A DNA stretch of 19,758 nucleotides from Firmicutes bacterium UBA2598. Lineage in GTDB: Bacteria; Bacillota; PH28-bin88. Position numbers and translations under genes: made by a program. The stretch lies in assembly GCA_002339345.1 (NCBI GenBank), contig DDKM01000066.1:1-19758 (forward strand), read 5' to 3'. Shown here piece by piece: positions 7,334 through 16,001 of the stretch; the first letter of the stretch is position 1, and the number at the start of each line of letters is the position of its first letter. The notes beneath the pieces are model-generated. The model worked only from the letters and a program-made list of their open reading frames with translations, did not search any database and was not told the origin of the DNA.

Positions 7334-8351
7334 TACCCGTTATGTTTCTCCACCCCTGGCGGACAATATTCACGGTAACACTGGGGGTACCGTCGGGATT
7401 GACACCAGTCCGGGTGATGTTACCGGAAAAAACAAAGGCATCCACCGCCGCCAGGCTCTCGATAATCCCCCCCGGCACCTCAAACTCCACCTGGCGGTGT
7501 TGCTCACTGACCAGGCACCGCGGTGTGAATGGCTCCAGCAGTTCAAGGTAGGTTTCATAACACTCATAGAGTGCCCACATCACCTTTTCCACTTCCGGTG
7601 TGGGAATGCTGATGGGTAGGCGGATATCGCGCATGGCCTCCCGCCGGGAAATCATATGGTTATGGGCGTAGAGCTTTTCCGTTAAATTGTCGATGATTTC
7701 CCTAATCAGCGTCTCCTGGTATTCCGCCATATGCAGTAATAGGAGTTTCCTGGCCAGGGACCTGATAAGGGCATAATTCCGGTGCACATTACCCAATGCC
7801 AGGGGATGCACCCTGTCCGACAGCAGACAAAAGACTTCTGCCAGGGGAGCCCCCTCGGCCAGCCCCGCCCTTTCCCGGGCAAGATACATATAGGAAGAAA
7901 CATCCTCCACACTGACAGGGATCCTGGCCACAGGGTTGTTGGGATCCTGGGGGTTGAAGGCATTGGCCACACTGGGATCAATGGGTCCCAGCTCACCCAT
8001 TTTGCCCATGATAATCTCATTGGCCCCCAGGCAAATCAGCGTACCGGCACTGTAAGCCCGAAAAGGTACCACCACGCCGAAATAACCGGTATATTCACGG
8101 ATGAGGTTCACCAACCGCCAGGGGGTCAGGACATCACCGCCCCTGGTGTACAAAAATAGGTACAGCCGGTCACACTGACCGGCTTTCTCCAGATGATGGT
8201 AAAATACCCTGATGATATCAGGCGCCACCCTGGTACTGACATTTTCCCGGTCGCCTGTCACATAGCAGATCACCCGTCCGCCTAGCAACACCTCCAGCTG
8301 CCGGATCAACTGTACCCTTTCCTCCCGGTCCAAGGGCTTCACCTCTGCCAT
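7260..8351 (-). CDS. SDH-family ClpP-fold serine protease
   Basis: A 363-residue protein of the SDH_sah/ClpP-crotonase-fold family of putative serine proteinases. The segment LYLFLYTRGGDVLTPWRLVNLI (about residues 63-84) is the oxyanion-type glycine loop. Ser101 in FRAYSAGTLICLGANEI is the likely nucleophile, and GKMGELGPIDPS follows as in SppA/ClpP relatives. No signal peptide or membrane segment is evident, so it should act in the cytoplasm or at the membrane face. A C-terminal extension of about 80 residues (VEFEVPGGIIESLAAVDAFV onward) is unexplained. The start is ATG at 8351 with no clear Shine-Dalgarno; it lies 29 nt after rodA, probably in the same transcript. Substrate unknown. Confidence 0.72.
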   Translation of the reverse strand: MAEVKPLDREERVQLIRQLEVLLGGRVICYVTGDRENVSTRVAPDIIRVFYHHLEKAGQCDRLYLFLYTRGGDVLTPWRLVNLIREYTGYFGVVVPFRAYSAGTLICLGANEIIMGKMGELGPIDPSVANAFNPQDPNNPVARIPVSVEDVSSYMYLARERAGLAEGAPLAEVFCLLSDRVHPLALGNVHRNYALIRSLARKLLLLHMAEYQETLIREIIDNLTEKLYAHNHMISRREAMRDIRLPISIPTPEVEKVMWALYECYETYLELLEPFTPRCLVSEQHRQVEFEVPGGIIESLAAVDAFVFSGNITRTGVNPDGTPSVTVNIVRQGWRNITGNDATGGDHFAANGFSRPAAEGYPG

Positions 8352-8380
8352 CAAGAGTCAGGCTTAGTATGACCCACCGG

Positions 8381-9520
8381 CTAGAAAACTATTTTCTGCC
8401 TGCGCAAGTTGACATTCAATACCAGTCCCATGGCAATCATGTTGGCCAGCATGCTGCTGCCGCCATAACTGAACAATGGCAGGGGAATCCCGGTAATGGG
8501 CATCATACTGATGGTCATCCCCACATTGACAAAAATATGAAAAAAGATCATGGACACCGATCCCATTACCAGCAGGGTGCCCTGGAGATCCTTGGCTTCC
8601 GAGGCAATCCGCATGGCCCGGTAGAGCAGCCACAGGTAGAGACCCAGCAGGCCCGCCGCCCCCACAAATCCCAGCTCCTCACCAACCACGGAAAAAATAA
8701 AATCGGTGTGATGTTCCGGTAGAAAATTGAGCTGCACCTGGGAACCCTGGGTAAGCCCCTTGCCCAACCAACCACCGGAACCGATGGCCACCATGGACTG
8801 GATGACGTTATATCCCCACTTGCGTCCCCCAAAACCGTCGTTATAGGGATCCAGAAACACCACCAGCCGCATCAACTGGTATTCCTGCAGTGGCAGCGGC
8901 AACCCCAAATTGAAATGGGCCCAGATGATCCCCACCACCGCCAGAATGCCCGTTGTCAGGATCCCCACCACCAGGGCTGGTCTGGCCCCACCGATGAACA
9001 GCATTCCGAACAGGATGGCGAAAAACACCAGGGACGTTCCCAGATCCGGTTGTTTGAGGATAAGTAAGACCGGCGCGGCAAATAGGGCAAAACAAGGGAT
9101 CAAGTCCCTGAACCGTTCCAGTTTACCCTGCCGGGTGACTAAAAACTGGCTGAAGGCGATGATCATGGCTATCTTGGAAAACTCCGCCGGCTGCAGCATA
9201 TACGACCCGAACTTGAACCACCCCTGGGCTCCCTTGCTGTAATAACCGATCCCGGGAACCAGCACCGCAATGAGAATGAGGAGGTTTAGAACATAAAAAT
9301 ACCGGCCGTACCGGATAATCTGGTTATAGTCAATCAAGGTGGTCACCAGCATTGCCCCAAGGCCCAGCACCACCCACATCACATGTTTTTTGACATAGTA
9401 ATAGGGATCGGTATTCATGGCCGCCGAGGCGCTGTACAGCACCACCACGCTCATGGTCAAAATGGCCAGCAGGGCCAGCAAAAACTGATAGTCCAGATTC
9501 CGGATCAACTTGCGCTGCAT
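8381..9520 (-). CDS. rodA: Rod-shape peptidoglycan glycosyltransferase RodA
   Basis: A SEDS-family membrane glycosyltransferase of 379 residues that polymerises lipid II during cell elongation with a class B penicillin-binding protein. About ten hydrophobic segments are visible. The SEDS signatures are present: SYMLQPAEFSKI, LKQPDLGTSLVF, QLNFLPEHHTDFIFSVVGEE (the conserved loop with the essential Asp) and ITGIPLPLFSYGGSSMLAN near the end. The start is ATG at 9520 after GGGAGGGGAAACC. RodA is preferred over FtsW or SpoVE because of the sequence type and its place beside SpoIVFA and rplU, where mre/min/rodA genes usually lie. It is the first gene of a unit ending before the SpoIVFA-like gene. 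Confidence 0.88.
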   Translation of the reverse strand: MQRKLIRNLDYQFLLALLAILTMSVVVLYSASAAMNTDPYYYVKKHVMWVVLGLGAMLVTTLIDYNQIIRYGRYFYVLNLLILIAVLVPGIGYYSKGAQGWFKFGSYMLQPAEFSKIAMIIAFSQFLVTRQGKLERFRDLIPCFALFAAPVLLILKQPDLGTSLVFFAILFGMLFIGGARPALVVGILTTGILAVVGIIWAHFNLGLPLPLQEYQLMRLVVFLDPYNDGFGGRKWGYNVIQSMVAIGSGGWLGKGLTQGSQVQLNFLPEHHTDFIFSVVGEELGFVGAAGLLGLYLWLLYRAMRIASEAKDLQGTLLVMGSVSMIFFHIFVNVGMTISMMPITGIPLPLFSYGGSSMLANMIAMGLVLNVNLRRQKIVF

Positions 9521-9540
9521 GGTTTCCCCTCCCGGCAAAC

Positions 9541-9569
9541 ATTATAACCCAGTATCGCCGGGGCATCCA
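9541..9569 (-). promoter_or_regulatory. Probable sigmaA promoter of rodA
   Basis: A perfect TATAAT (9546-9541) lies about 20 nt upstream of the rodA start. The hexamer 17 bp upstream (TGGATG, 9569-9564) is a poor -35. The predicted start near 9534 gives a very short leader that still contains the Shine-Dalgarno. Confidence 0.45.
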
Positions 9570-9603
9570 CTGACAAAATAGCCCGTTGGCACCCAATGGG
9601 AGA

Positions 9604-9626
9604 AAGGGAGGCTGGCCGCCTCCCTT
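9604..9626. terminator. Terminator after the catabolic operon
   Basis: A 9-bp stem (AAGGGAGGC with GCCTCCCTT, 5-nt loop). On the minus strand it lies 16 nt past the CoA-transferase stop and is followed by TCTCCC, a weak tail. On the plus strand it is followed by ATTTTTACTATTTTTTT, a strong tail. It probably works in both directions and separates the catabolic operon from rodA. Confidence 0.7.
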
Positions 9627-9641
9627 ATTTTTACTATTTTT

Positions 9642-10886
9642 TTAAATTACACCTTCCCCGGCCAGGTCAGCTAGGGTTTTTTCATCTAAACCCAGCATCC
9701 GGCTATAAACCTCCAGATTGTGCTCACCCAAGAGGGGAGCCGGCCGCGTAAACCCCGCTTCCGCCTCGGAAAACTTGATGGGTAGGCCCATGGCCTTGAA
9801 TTGGGGCAAAGTACCCACCAGAGGATGCTCCAGCGGTACCACCGCTTTTCTTTGAAGCAACTCCCGGTCTTCCAGGGCTTCCAGGACATTGCGAACCGGG
9901 CCGACGGGAACCTCTGCCCGCACCAAGGCATCCACCACCTCCTGGGTGGTGTGCACCGAGGTCCAGGCTGCGATAATGGCATCCACCTCATCCGCCCGGG
10001 CTGTCCGGTCAGCCTGTCTCCTGTACCGGGGGTCACCGACGAGGTCTTCCCTTCCCATTACCTGCAGAATACGCTCCCACAGCCCGTCATGGCCGCCGGC
10101 AATAACCACATGCCCGTCGGTGGTGGGATAGGAGTTAAAGGGCGTTAACCGCCGCAGGCGGTTACCCACCTTCATCGGCAATCCCTGGGATGCCCAAAAA
10201 TCCGGCGCGTCATCCAGAATCATGGCCATCAAGGCATCCAGCATGGAACATTCCACCAGCTGGCCCTGCCCGGTGCGGTGACGATGCTGAAGGGCAGCCA
10301 GGATGCCAACGGCCGCAAAAAGGCCTGCCGCCATGTCACCAAGGGTCATACCCACCTTTTCCGGCGGTGAATCCGGTAATCCATTGATGGACATCAGCCC
10401 GCTCATGGCTTGTACCACAATATCAAAGGCAGGCAAGCCGGCATAGGCGCCGGTGATGCCAAAGCCAGAGATGGTGCAGTAAATCAATGCCGGGTTGACT
10501 TCCCGTAACCGGTTGTACCCAACCCCCAGCCGGTCCATGATGCCCGGGCGGAAGTTCTCCACCACCACATCCACCTGCCGCGCCAGTTGCAGAAACATCT
10601 CCTTACCCTTCTCAGTTTTCAGGTTCAGGGTAATACTTTTTTTGTTCCGGCACCTTTTTAAGATACTAAAGGACATATCCTCAGGTGTTTCGGGACTGCC
10701 GCTGCCGCCCCGCGGTCCGGCAAAGGGAGGACTTTGCCTGGCGGGATCCCCCTGCCGGGGCTGTTCCACCTTGATGACCTCCGCCCCCAGGCCGGCAAGC
10801 ATCAGTGTACAGTAAGGTCCGGACAGAAAGGTGGTGGCATCGAGAATCCGGAGGCCTGCCAAAGGCGTGTTGGGGGACGCTGTCAT
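9642..10886 (-). CDS. Class III (CaiB/BaiF-type) CoA-transferase
   Basis: Cytoplasmic family III CoA-transferase, 414 residues. It moves CoA between carboxylic acids through an aspartyl-CoA thioester. The N-terminal LAGLRILDATTFLSGPYCTLMLAGLGAEVIKVE and VVENFRPGIMDRLG are typical, and Asp184 in MTLGDMAAGLFAA is the expected catalytic aspartate. ATG at 10886 overlaps the permease stop codon as ATGA, so the two are coupled. A longer open frame to 10928 has no ribosome site. As last gene of the operon it probably activates the imported acid. A dicarboxylate such as glutarate is suggested by the neighbouring dehydrogenase, but sequence alone does not fix the acid. Confidence 0.88.
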   Translation of the reverse strand: MTASPNTPLAGLRILDATTFLSGPYCTLMLAGLGAEVIKVEQPRQGDPARQSPPFAGPRGGSGSPETPEDMSFSILKRCRNKKSITLNLKTEKGKEMFLQLARQVDVVVENFRPGIMDRLGVGYNRLREVNPALIYCTISGFGITGAYAGLPAFDIVVQAMSGLMSINGLPDSPPEKVGMTLGDMAAGLFAAVGILAALQHRHRTGQGQLVECSMLDALMAMILDDAPDFWASQGLPMKVGNRLRRLTPFNSYPTTDGHVVIAGGHDGLWERILQVMGREDLVGDPRYRRQADRTARADEVDAIIAAWTSVHTTQEVVDALVRAEVPVGPVRNVLEALEDRELLQRKAVVPLEHPLVGTLPQFKAMGLPIKFSEAEAGFTRPAPLLGEHNLEVYSRMLGLDEKTLADLAGEGVI

Positions 10887-12853
10887 GCACCCACCCCCTC
10901 TACCTTTTTCAGGTGGGTCCGCTGCCACAGGTAAACCAGCACAAAACCACCCAGGCCGACAATATCGGTGATCAAGCCCGGCTTGATGAGGGCCAGGGCG
11001 CCTATCGTCAGGATGATGGTCTCCGTCCAGGTGAGGTCTTTAAGCAAATACCGCGCTCCGGCCGCCCCCAGACCGACTACCCCGACAATGGCGGTAATGG
11101 TGGCCGTCAGAATATCCACAGGGGTTCCCTGCTGCAAAATCAGCTCCGGGGAGTAGACAAACATGAACGGCACGATAAAGGCGGCGATCCCCAGCCTAAC
11201 CGCCGTCCAGCCCACCCTGGTGGGATCGGCTCCCGCGATGCCCGCCCCGGTAAAGGCCGCCAGCGCCACCGGTGGGGTAATGTTGGAAATGTTGCCAAAG
11301 TAAAAGGCAAAGAGATGGGCGGCCACTGGGTTGATGCCGATTTTCACCAGAAGGGGTGCGGCCATGGTGGCTGCCACAATATAAACCGCGGTGGTGGGCA
11401 TGCCCATGCCAAGGATGAGGCAGGTAATGGCCGCCAGAATCAAGGTCAAGATCAGGTTGCCGCCGGCCAGGCTGATAATGTTGTCACCCAGCTTGAGCCC
11501 TAAGCTGGTCAGTGAACTGACCCCCACAATAAATCCCACCACCGCACAGGCGATGGCCACGGTGATGGCCCCCCTGGCGCCGTTGTCCAAGGCTGCCAGT
11601 AAGCCCCGCGGGCTTAAGCGGGTGGCCGGCCGCAGGTAGCTGGCCGCAACTGCGGCCACAATACCGTAGAAAGCGGAAAAGGTGGGTGTATAGCCCTTGA
11701 CCAAAAGATACACGATGACCACCAGGGGGATGATCAGGTGTCCCCGTTCCTTGAGGACCAGCCGCCCCCTGGGTAACTGGTCCGGTGGCAGTCCTTTCAA
11801 CCCGGACTTTACCGCTTCCAGGTGCACACCCACGTAACAGGCCAGGTAATACAGGACGGCTGGTATCAGAGCGGCCAGCATGATCACCCTGTACTGGACA
11901 TTCAAAATCTCCGCCATTATAAAGGCCGCCGCACCCATCACCGGAGGCATGATCTGGCCACCCGTCGAGGCCACCGCCTCCACTGCACCGGCGAAATGGG
12001 GCCGGTACCCCACCCCCTTCATCAGGGGAATGGTGAAAGCCCCCGTGGTGGCCACATTGGCCACGGCACTGCCATTGATGGTACCCATCAACCCGCTGGC
12101 GAAAACCGCCACCTTGGCAGGCCCGCCCGGTGAACGCCCGGCCAGCGCCATGGAAAGGTCGTTGATGAACCTGGCCATCCCCGTTTCACCTAAGAAGGCG
12201 CCAAAGAGGATGAACAGGAAGATATAGGTGGCGGAAACCCCCAGGGCCACCCCGAAAATCCCATCGGTGGAAAGGTACAGCATTTCCAACAGGCGGGTGA
12301 TGGTATAACCCTGGTGGCCGAAACTGCCGGGAATCAGTTTGCCAAAAAAGGCATATCCGACAAAAATCAGGGCCAGTATTGGCAACACCTTTCCCACCGT
12401 CCGCCGCGCTCCCTCCAGTACCAGCAGGCAGGCCACGGCAGCAAAGTAGTAATCGGTGTTGTTGGCAAAACCGCCGCTTTCCGCAAAGGAGTTGTAACGC
12501 CACAGGATGTACCATCCAATGGCAACAGCGGCGGTAATCAGGCCAAGATCCAGTATACTCGGCCGGTCGCGGCGGGAACCGGCCCGGGCCGGGTAAAGGA
12601 GGAAAATGAGCACCAGGATAAAGGATAGGTGGACAGCCCGCATCTTAATGGCCGGCAAAATACCGATGCTGGCCAACCATAACTGGTAAAGGGACATGGA
12701 GATGGCCACCGCCGAAGTTACATAGGCCCATAAGGTACCAGCGTTGTACTTGCGGAAACGGGATTCCACATCATACTTTTCCACTATCTGATCTATTAAT
12801 TCCACACCAGCCCCGGGATCAGGTCCTTGGGGTTTATGTCTCTCCTTGGTCAC
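10883..12853 (-). CDS. TRAP transporter fused permease (TAXI type)
   Basis: Inner-membrane permease of 656 residues in which the small 4-TM and large 12-TM TRAP subunits are fused, the usual form for TAXI systems. Hallmarks of the large subunit are FLGETGMARFINDLSMAL, SGLMGTINGSAVANVATTG, VEAVASTGGQIMPPVMGAAAF and LGMGMPTTAVYIV. Import of a carboxylate would be driven by a sodium or proton gradient. The partner binding lipoprotein is encoded just upstream. The start chosen is GTG at 12853, after AAAAGGGGT with good spacing; upstream codons to 12901 begin with TTG and lack a site. It is coupled to the downstream CoA-transferase by a 4-nt overlap. Confidence 0.92.
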   Translation of the reverse strand: MTKERHKPQGPDPGAGVELIDQIVEKYDVESRFRKYNAGTLWAYVTSAVAISMSLYQLWLASIGILPAIKMRAVHLSFILVLIFLLYPARAGSRRDRPSILDLGLITAAVAIGWYILWRYNSFAESGGFANNTDYYFAAVACLLVLEGARRTVGKVLPILALIFVGYAFFGKLIPGSFGHQGYTITRLLEMLYLSTDGIFGVALGVSATYIFLFILFGAFLGETGMARFINDLSMALAGRSPGGPAKVAVFASGLMGTINGSAVANVATTGAFTIPLMKGVGYRPHFAGAVEAVASTGGQIMPPVMGAAAFIMAEILNVQYRVIMLAALIPAVLYYLACYVGVHLEAVKSGLKGLPPDQLPRGRLVLKERGHLIIPLVVIVYLLVKGYTPTFSAFYGIVAAVAASYLRPATRLSPRGLLAALDNGARGAITVAIACAVVGFIVGVSSLTSLGLKLGDNIISLAGGNLILTLILAAITCLILGMGMPTTAVYIVAATMAAPLLVKIGINPVAAHLFAFYFGNISNITPPVALAAFTGAGIAGADPTRVGWTAVRLGIAAFIVPFMFVYSPELILQQGTPVDILTATITAIVGVVGLGAAGARYLLKDLTWTETIILTIGALALIKPGLITDIVGLGGFVLVYLWQRTHLKKVEGVGA

Positions 12854-12912
12854 GCTGTCACCCCTTTTGTAAAAAGTACCGTGGTCCCTGTTGTCTGACA
12901 ATAACCCGCAGG

Positions 12913-12945
12913 AAAAGGGCGGGCACCAGGAAAGGGTACCCGCCC
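12913..12945 (-). terminator. Attenuator hairpin between TAXI gene and permease
   Basis: On the minus strand GGGCGGG (12945-12939) pairs with CCCGCCC (12923-12917), with an inner ACC/GGT, followed by TTTTCC. It sits just after the binding-protein stop. It would make binding protein more abundant than permease, by partial termination or by protecting the 3' end. Confidence 0.55.
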
Positions 12946-12963
12946 GGCATGCCTAACAGGTAA

Positions 12964-13974
12964 TTAGTTTGCAGGCACCTGCAGGCCAATTTCCTTAAAG
13001 TATTTGGCAGCACCTGGATGCAAGGGTACACCCATTAAACCGCTGAGGGCGGCTTCTTTGGTGATGTCCCTGGCTGCCGAGTGGGCAGCCACCAGGTCAT
13101 CCTTGTTTTCAAAGATGGCCTTGGTCAGCAGGTAAACCAGGTCGGCATCCATTTGGGAAGTGGTGACCAACAGGTTAGCCTGGGCGATGGTGTTCACAGG
13201 CTGGGTCTGGCCCTTATAGGTATTGGCCGGGATGGTAAAGGGGAAGTAATGGGGATATTTTTGCACGATTTCGTTAACCTTGTCCGGCTCCAGGGAAATC
13301 AGTACGGCATCAGCCGAGTTGGTGAGATCCATCAGAGCGGCGTTGGGCACACCGGCAGAGATGAGAGTGCCGTCCGTTTGGCCGTTCTTCATCAGTTCCA
13401 CCGCCTGGGTAAAGCCCACGTAATCCACCTTCAGATCCTTGTTATCCTTATAGTCCAAACCGAAAACGGAAAACACCTCACGGGTGGCGGTCTCGGTACC
13501 GCTGCCGGCGGCGCCGGGTACAAACCGCTTACCCTTGAAATCATTGACGGACTTGATATTGGCCTTGGCAGGGGCCACAATTTGCACCACATTGGGATAG
13601 AGGGCGGTAATCACGCGCAGTTCCTTGTTGGCCCTGCCCTCAAACTTATCCAGGCCGTTGTAGGCGTTGCCCACCACCTGGTTCATACTGAAAGCAACGT
13701 GGGTCTCACCCTTTTGCAGGAGATTCATGTTCTGTACACTACCCTCGGTGGACTGGGCAGAGGCCCGCACATTGGGTACCTTGTTTTGCCACATCTGGGC
13801 CAGGCCGTTACCGAGGACATAATAAACACCGGTGGTTGTGGCTGTGGCGATATTGATGTCCACCACCTTGGGGGGCTCATTTTTGGCCGCCTCGGGTTTG
13901 CTTCCACCACAACCGGCCAGGAATAGGGTTACCACCATTGTTAATACCAAGAACCACACCATTTTCTTTTTCAT
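12964..13974 (-). CDS. TAXI-family TRAP substrate-binding lipoprotein
   Basis: Extracytoplasmic solute-binding protein of the TAXI family, 336 residues. It has a lipoprotein signal peptide: KKK basic start, a hydrophobic core, then the lipobox LAGC with Cys22 as the lipidated residue. The mature part shows DINIATATTTGVYYVLGNGLAQMW (first strand and loop), then MNQVVGNAYNG, GAAGSGTETATREVF and LHPGAAKYFKEIGL. It would be anchored on the outer membrane face and deliver ligand to the fused permease next to it. The start is ATG at 13974 after GGGGGAGG; an earlier frame opening at 14046 adds no signal. Known TAXI ligands are mostly carboxylates; here the ligand is inferred from the operon. Confidence 0.92.
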   Translation of the reverse strand: MKKKMVWFLVLTMVVTLFLAGCGGSKPEAAKNEPPKVVDINIATATTTGVYYVLGNGLAQMWQNKVPNVRASAQSTEGSVQNMNLLQKGETHVAFSMNQVVGNAYNGLDKFEGRANKELRVITALYPNVVQIVAPAKANIKSVNDFKGKRFVPGAAGSGTETATREVFSVFGLDYKDNKDLKVDYVGFTQAVELMKNGQTDGTLISAGVPNAALMDLTNSADAVLISLEPDKVNEIVQKYPHYFPFTIPANTYKGQTQPVNTIAQANLLVTTSQMDADLVYLLTKAIFENKDDLVAAHSAARDITKEAALSGLMGVPLHPGAAKYFKEIGLQVPAN

Positions 13975-14083
13975 TTGCCCGAACCTCCCCCAAATTAATT
14001 CTGTAGAAATCTTACCATGGGAAAGCAAAACCCTGAAATTTCCCAATATCCCCCCTTTTTTCTCAAATCACAATCTTTTGCAA

Positions 14084-14163
14084 ATTTTAGATGGTAAAAT
14101 ACTCAATTTGACAAAGGATATGGCTATGGAATGGCAATACAACGGCGGGCGACATTCCCGCCG
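14084..14163 (-). promoter_or_regulatory. Intergenic hairpin and possible internal promoter
   Basis: The 207-nt gap between the biotin carrier and TAXI genes holds a 7-bp hairpin (14143-14149 with 14157-14163) just after the upstream gene. It has only a weak T-tail on the minus strand (TTGTATTG). Further on lies TTGTCA (14114-14109) with TAAAAT (14089-14084) at a long 19-bp spacing. Together they suggest partial termination and an internal start for the transporter genes. The promoter call is weak. Confidence 0.3.
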
Positions 14164-14181
14164 CTGCATTACCAAATTATA

Positions 14182-14394
14182 CTATTTCAATTTTAGCAGA
14201 ACCTGGCCTGCTTTGACAACCTCACCTGGTGTACCCAACACCTCCGCTACGGTACCGCTGCCGGGTGAAAATACCTCCACGTGCATTTTCATGGCTTCCA
14301 GTACCGCCACCACATCATCTTCCCGCACCTGGTCACCCACATTTACTTTGATTTCCAGCAATTTGCCGACCATGGGGGCAGTTACCTCAATCAT
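14182..14394 (-). CDS. Biotin carboxyl carrier protein
   Basis: A free-standing biotinyl domain of 70 residues. The biotinylation motif EAMKM places the modified lysine at Lys36, with the usual flanking glycine turns (NVGDQV and the SPGSGTV turn). It shuttles the carboxyl group on biotin between active sites. The preceding gene, 21 nt away, is its carboxyltransferase partner. The start is ATG at 14394 behind AGGAGGAGG. No proline/alanine-rich linker or extra N-terminal domain is present, unlike the longer gamma subunits of some sodium-pumping decarboxylases. Confidence 0.93.
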   Translation of the reverse strand: MIEVTAPMVGKLLEIKVNVGDQVREDDVVAVLEAMKMHVEVFSPGSGTVAEVLGTPGEVVKAGQVLLKLK

Positions 14395-14415
14395 GTTCCA
14401 TTCCTCCTCCTAATC

Positions 14416-15957
14416 TTACAGATTAATATTGGAATACTTGCGCCACGGACGCGCCACCTGCTTGTTGGACAGCATATCCAGGGATCTGTTGATATATTTC
14501 CTTGTTTCCGAAGGCATAATCACATCATCCACATACCCGCGCTCCGCCGCACAATAGGGATTTTCATACAGATCGCGGTATTCCTGGACCCGTTGGGCCT
14601 TGACCGCTTCCGGATTTTCCGCCGACTTGATTTCCTTGGCAAAGATCACACTGGCAGCGGTTTCCGCCCCCACGATGGTGATGCGTGCCTCTGGCCAGGC
14701 AAAGACCAGGTCAGCCCCGGTGTTCTTGGAACACATGCCCAAATAGGCACCGGCGTAAGACTTGCGGAGAATCACCGTAATCTTGGGTACGGTAGCGTCA
14801 ATGTAGGCATAGAGCATCTTGGAACCATGGCGTAAAATACCCTTCCATTCCTCCTGGGACCCGATCATGTAGGCCGGGGTGTCATGCAGGTTGACCAGGG
14901 GGATGTTGAACAGGTCACAGAAACGGACAAACCGGGCAACCTTATCAGCGGCGTCACAGGTGATTACACCGCCGATTTTATTGGGCTGGCTGGCTACAAC
15001 GCCCACCGTCCGCCCATCCATCCTGCCAAACCCGATGATGACATTGGGCGCGAAATCCTTCATGATCTCGAAAAAGTAACCGTTATCCACCAGGAGGTTG
15101 ATTACATTGTGCATGTCAAAGGGCATGTGGGGAATGTCCGGGATCATGCCATCCAGCTCCGGTACCAGCCGGTAGGGGTCATCCCCGGTGGTAATCCGGG
15201 GCGGCTGTTCCCTGTTGTTGGAAGGCAGGAAGGCCAGCAGTTCCTTGGTTTTATCCAGACAGTCCCGGTCATCCTCCACCACCACATGGGTGCAGCCGGA
15301 TTTTACCGCATGGGCTTTGATGCCGCACAAGGTTTCCAGGTCGATTTCCTCACCCAGCTGGGTCTTCACAAAGGCTGGTCCGGCAATTCCCATAAACCCG
15401 GTATGACGGCACTGGAACACGAAATCCTGCATTACCGGGTGATAGGCCTGTCCGCCCAGACATGGACCCATCAGCAAGGCAATCTGGGGAATGATCCCTG
15501 AGGCCAGGATCTGGGACTTGAACAACCATGCATAGGCCTCCAGGGTATCCATGCCCTCCTGCAGCCTGGCACCGCCGGAGTCATTCATGCCCACGAAGGG
15601 TATGCCCATTTCCTTGGCCATATCAATGGCCTGGGCGAACTTTTTGCCGTGGTACTCGCCAAAGGTGCCCGCCATGGCGGTATAGTCCTCCGCACCGGCC
15701 ATCACCAAGCGTCCGTTGACCCGCCCGTAGCCCACCACCAACCCTTCGGCCGGCACTTCCCTTTTGTCCATCCCAAAAGCAGTGGTCCTGTGCTTGACGA
15801 ACATGCCGATCTCGGTGAAGGTACCGGGGTCAAAAAAGTATTCAATTCTCTCCCTGGCAGAAAGCTTACCGGCCTTATGCTGCTGCTCCACCGCCTTGGG
15901 ACCACCCATGGCCCGTATTTTTTCTTTCCGTTGCTTCAGATCCTGGTAACGATCCAT
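14416..15957 (-). CDS. Biotin-dependent acyl-CoA carboxyltransferase (MmdA/PccB type)
   Basis: A carboxyltransferase of 513 residues with two crotonase-like halves. The N-half has KLSARERIEYFFDPGTF, MNDSGGARLQEG and GPCLGGQAYHP. The C-half has GRMDGRTVGVVASQP, LVNLHDTPAYMIG and RKSYAGAYLGMCSKNTGAD. It transfers a carboxyl group between acyl-CoA and biotin, as in methylmalonyl- or glutaconyl-CoA decarboxylases and propionyl-CoA carboxylase. No biotin carboxylase is nearby, which favours a decarboxylase or transcarboxylase over a carboxylase. The start is taken as ATG at 15957; GTG at 15963, only 4 nt after GAGGAGG, is possible. It lies between a glutaryl-CoA-dehydrogenase-like gene and a biotin carrier, so glutaconyl-CoA is a reasonable substrate, by inference. 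Confidence 0.9.
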   Translation of the reverse strand: MDRYQDLKQRKEKIRAMGGPKAVEQQHKAGKLSARERIEYFFDPGTFTEIGMFVKHRTTAFGMDKREVPAEGLVVGYGRVNGRLVMAGAEDYTAMAGTFGEYHGKKFAQAIDMAKEMGIPFVGMNDSGGARLQEGMDTLEAYAWLFKSQILASGIIPQIALLMGPCLGGQAYHPVMQDFVFQCRHTGFMGIAGPAFVKTQLGEEIDLETLCGIKAHAVKSGCTHVVVEDDRDCLDKTKELLAFLPSNNREQPPRITTGDDPYRLVPELDGMIPDIPHMPFDMHNVINLLVDNGYFFEIMKDFAPNVIIGFGRMDGRTVGVVASQPNKIGGVITCDAADKVARFVRFCDLFNIPLVNLHDTPAYMIGSQEEWKGILRHGSKMLYAYIDATVPKITVILRKSYAGAYLGMCSKNTGADLVFAWPEARITIVGAETAASVIFAKEIKSAENPEAVKAQRVQEYRDLYENPYCAAERGYVDDVIMPSETRKYINRSLDMLSNKQVARPWRKYSNINL

Positions 15958-16001
15958 GGTCACGAAGCCTCCTCTTTAAACGATATCGGCCCGGTAGTCC
16001 C

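Noticed and set aside
13081..13926. A 281-residue plus-strand frame opposite the TAXI binding-protein gene
   Set aside because: The minus strand carries a complete lipoprotein with signal peptide and family motifs; the plus frame has no recognisable motif or Shine-Dalgarno.
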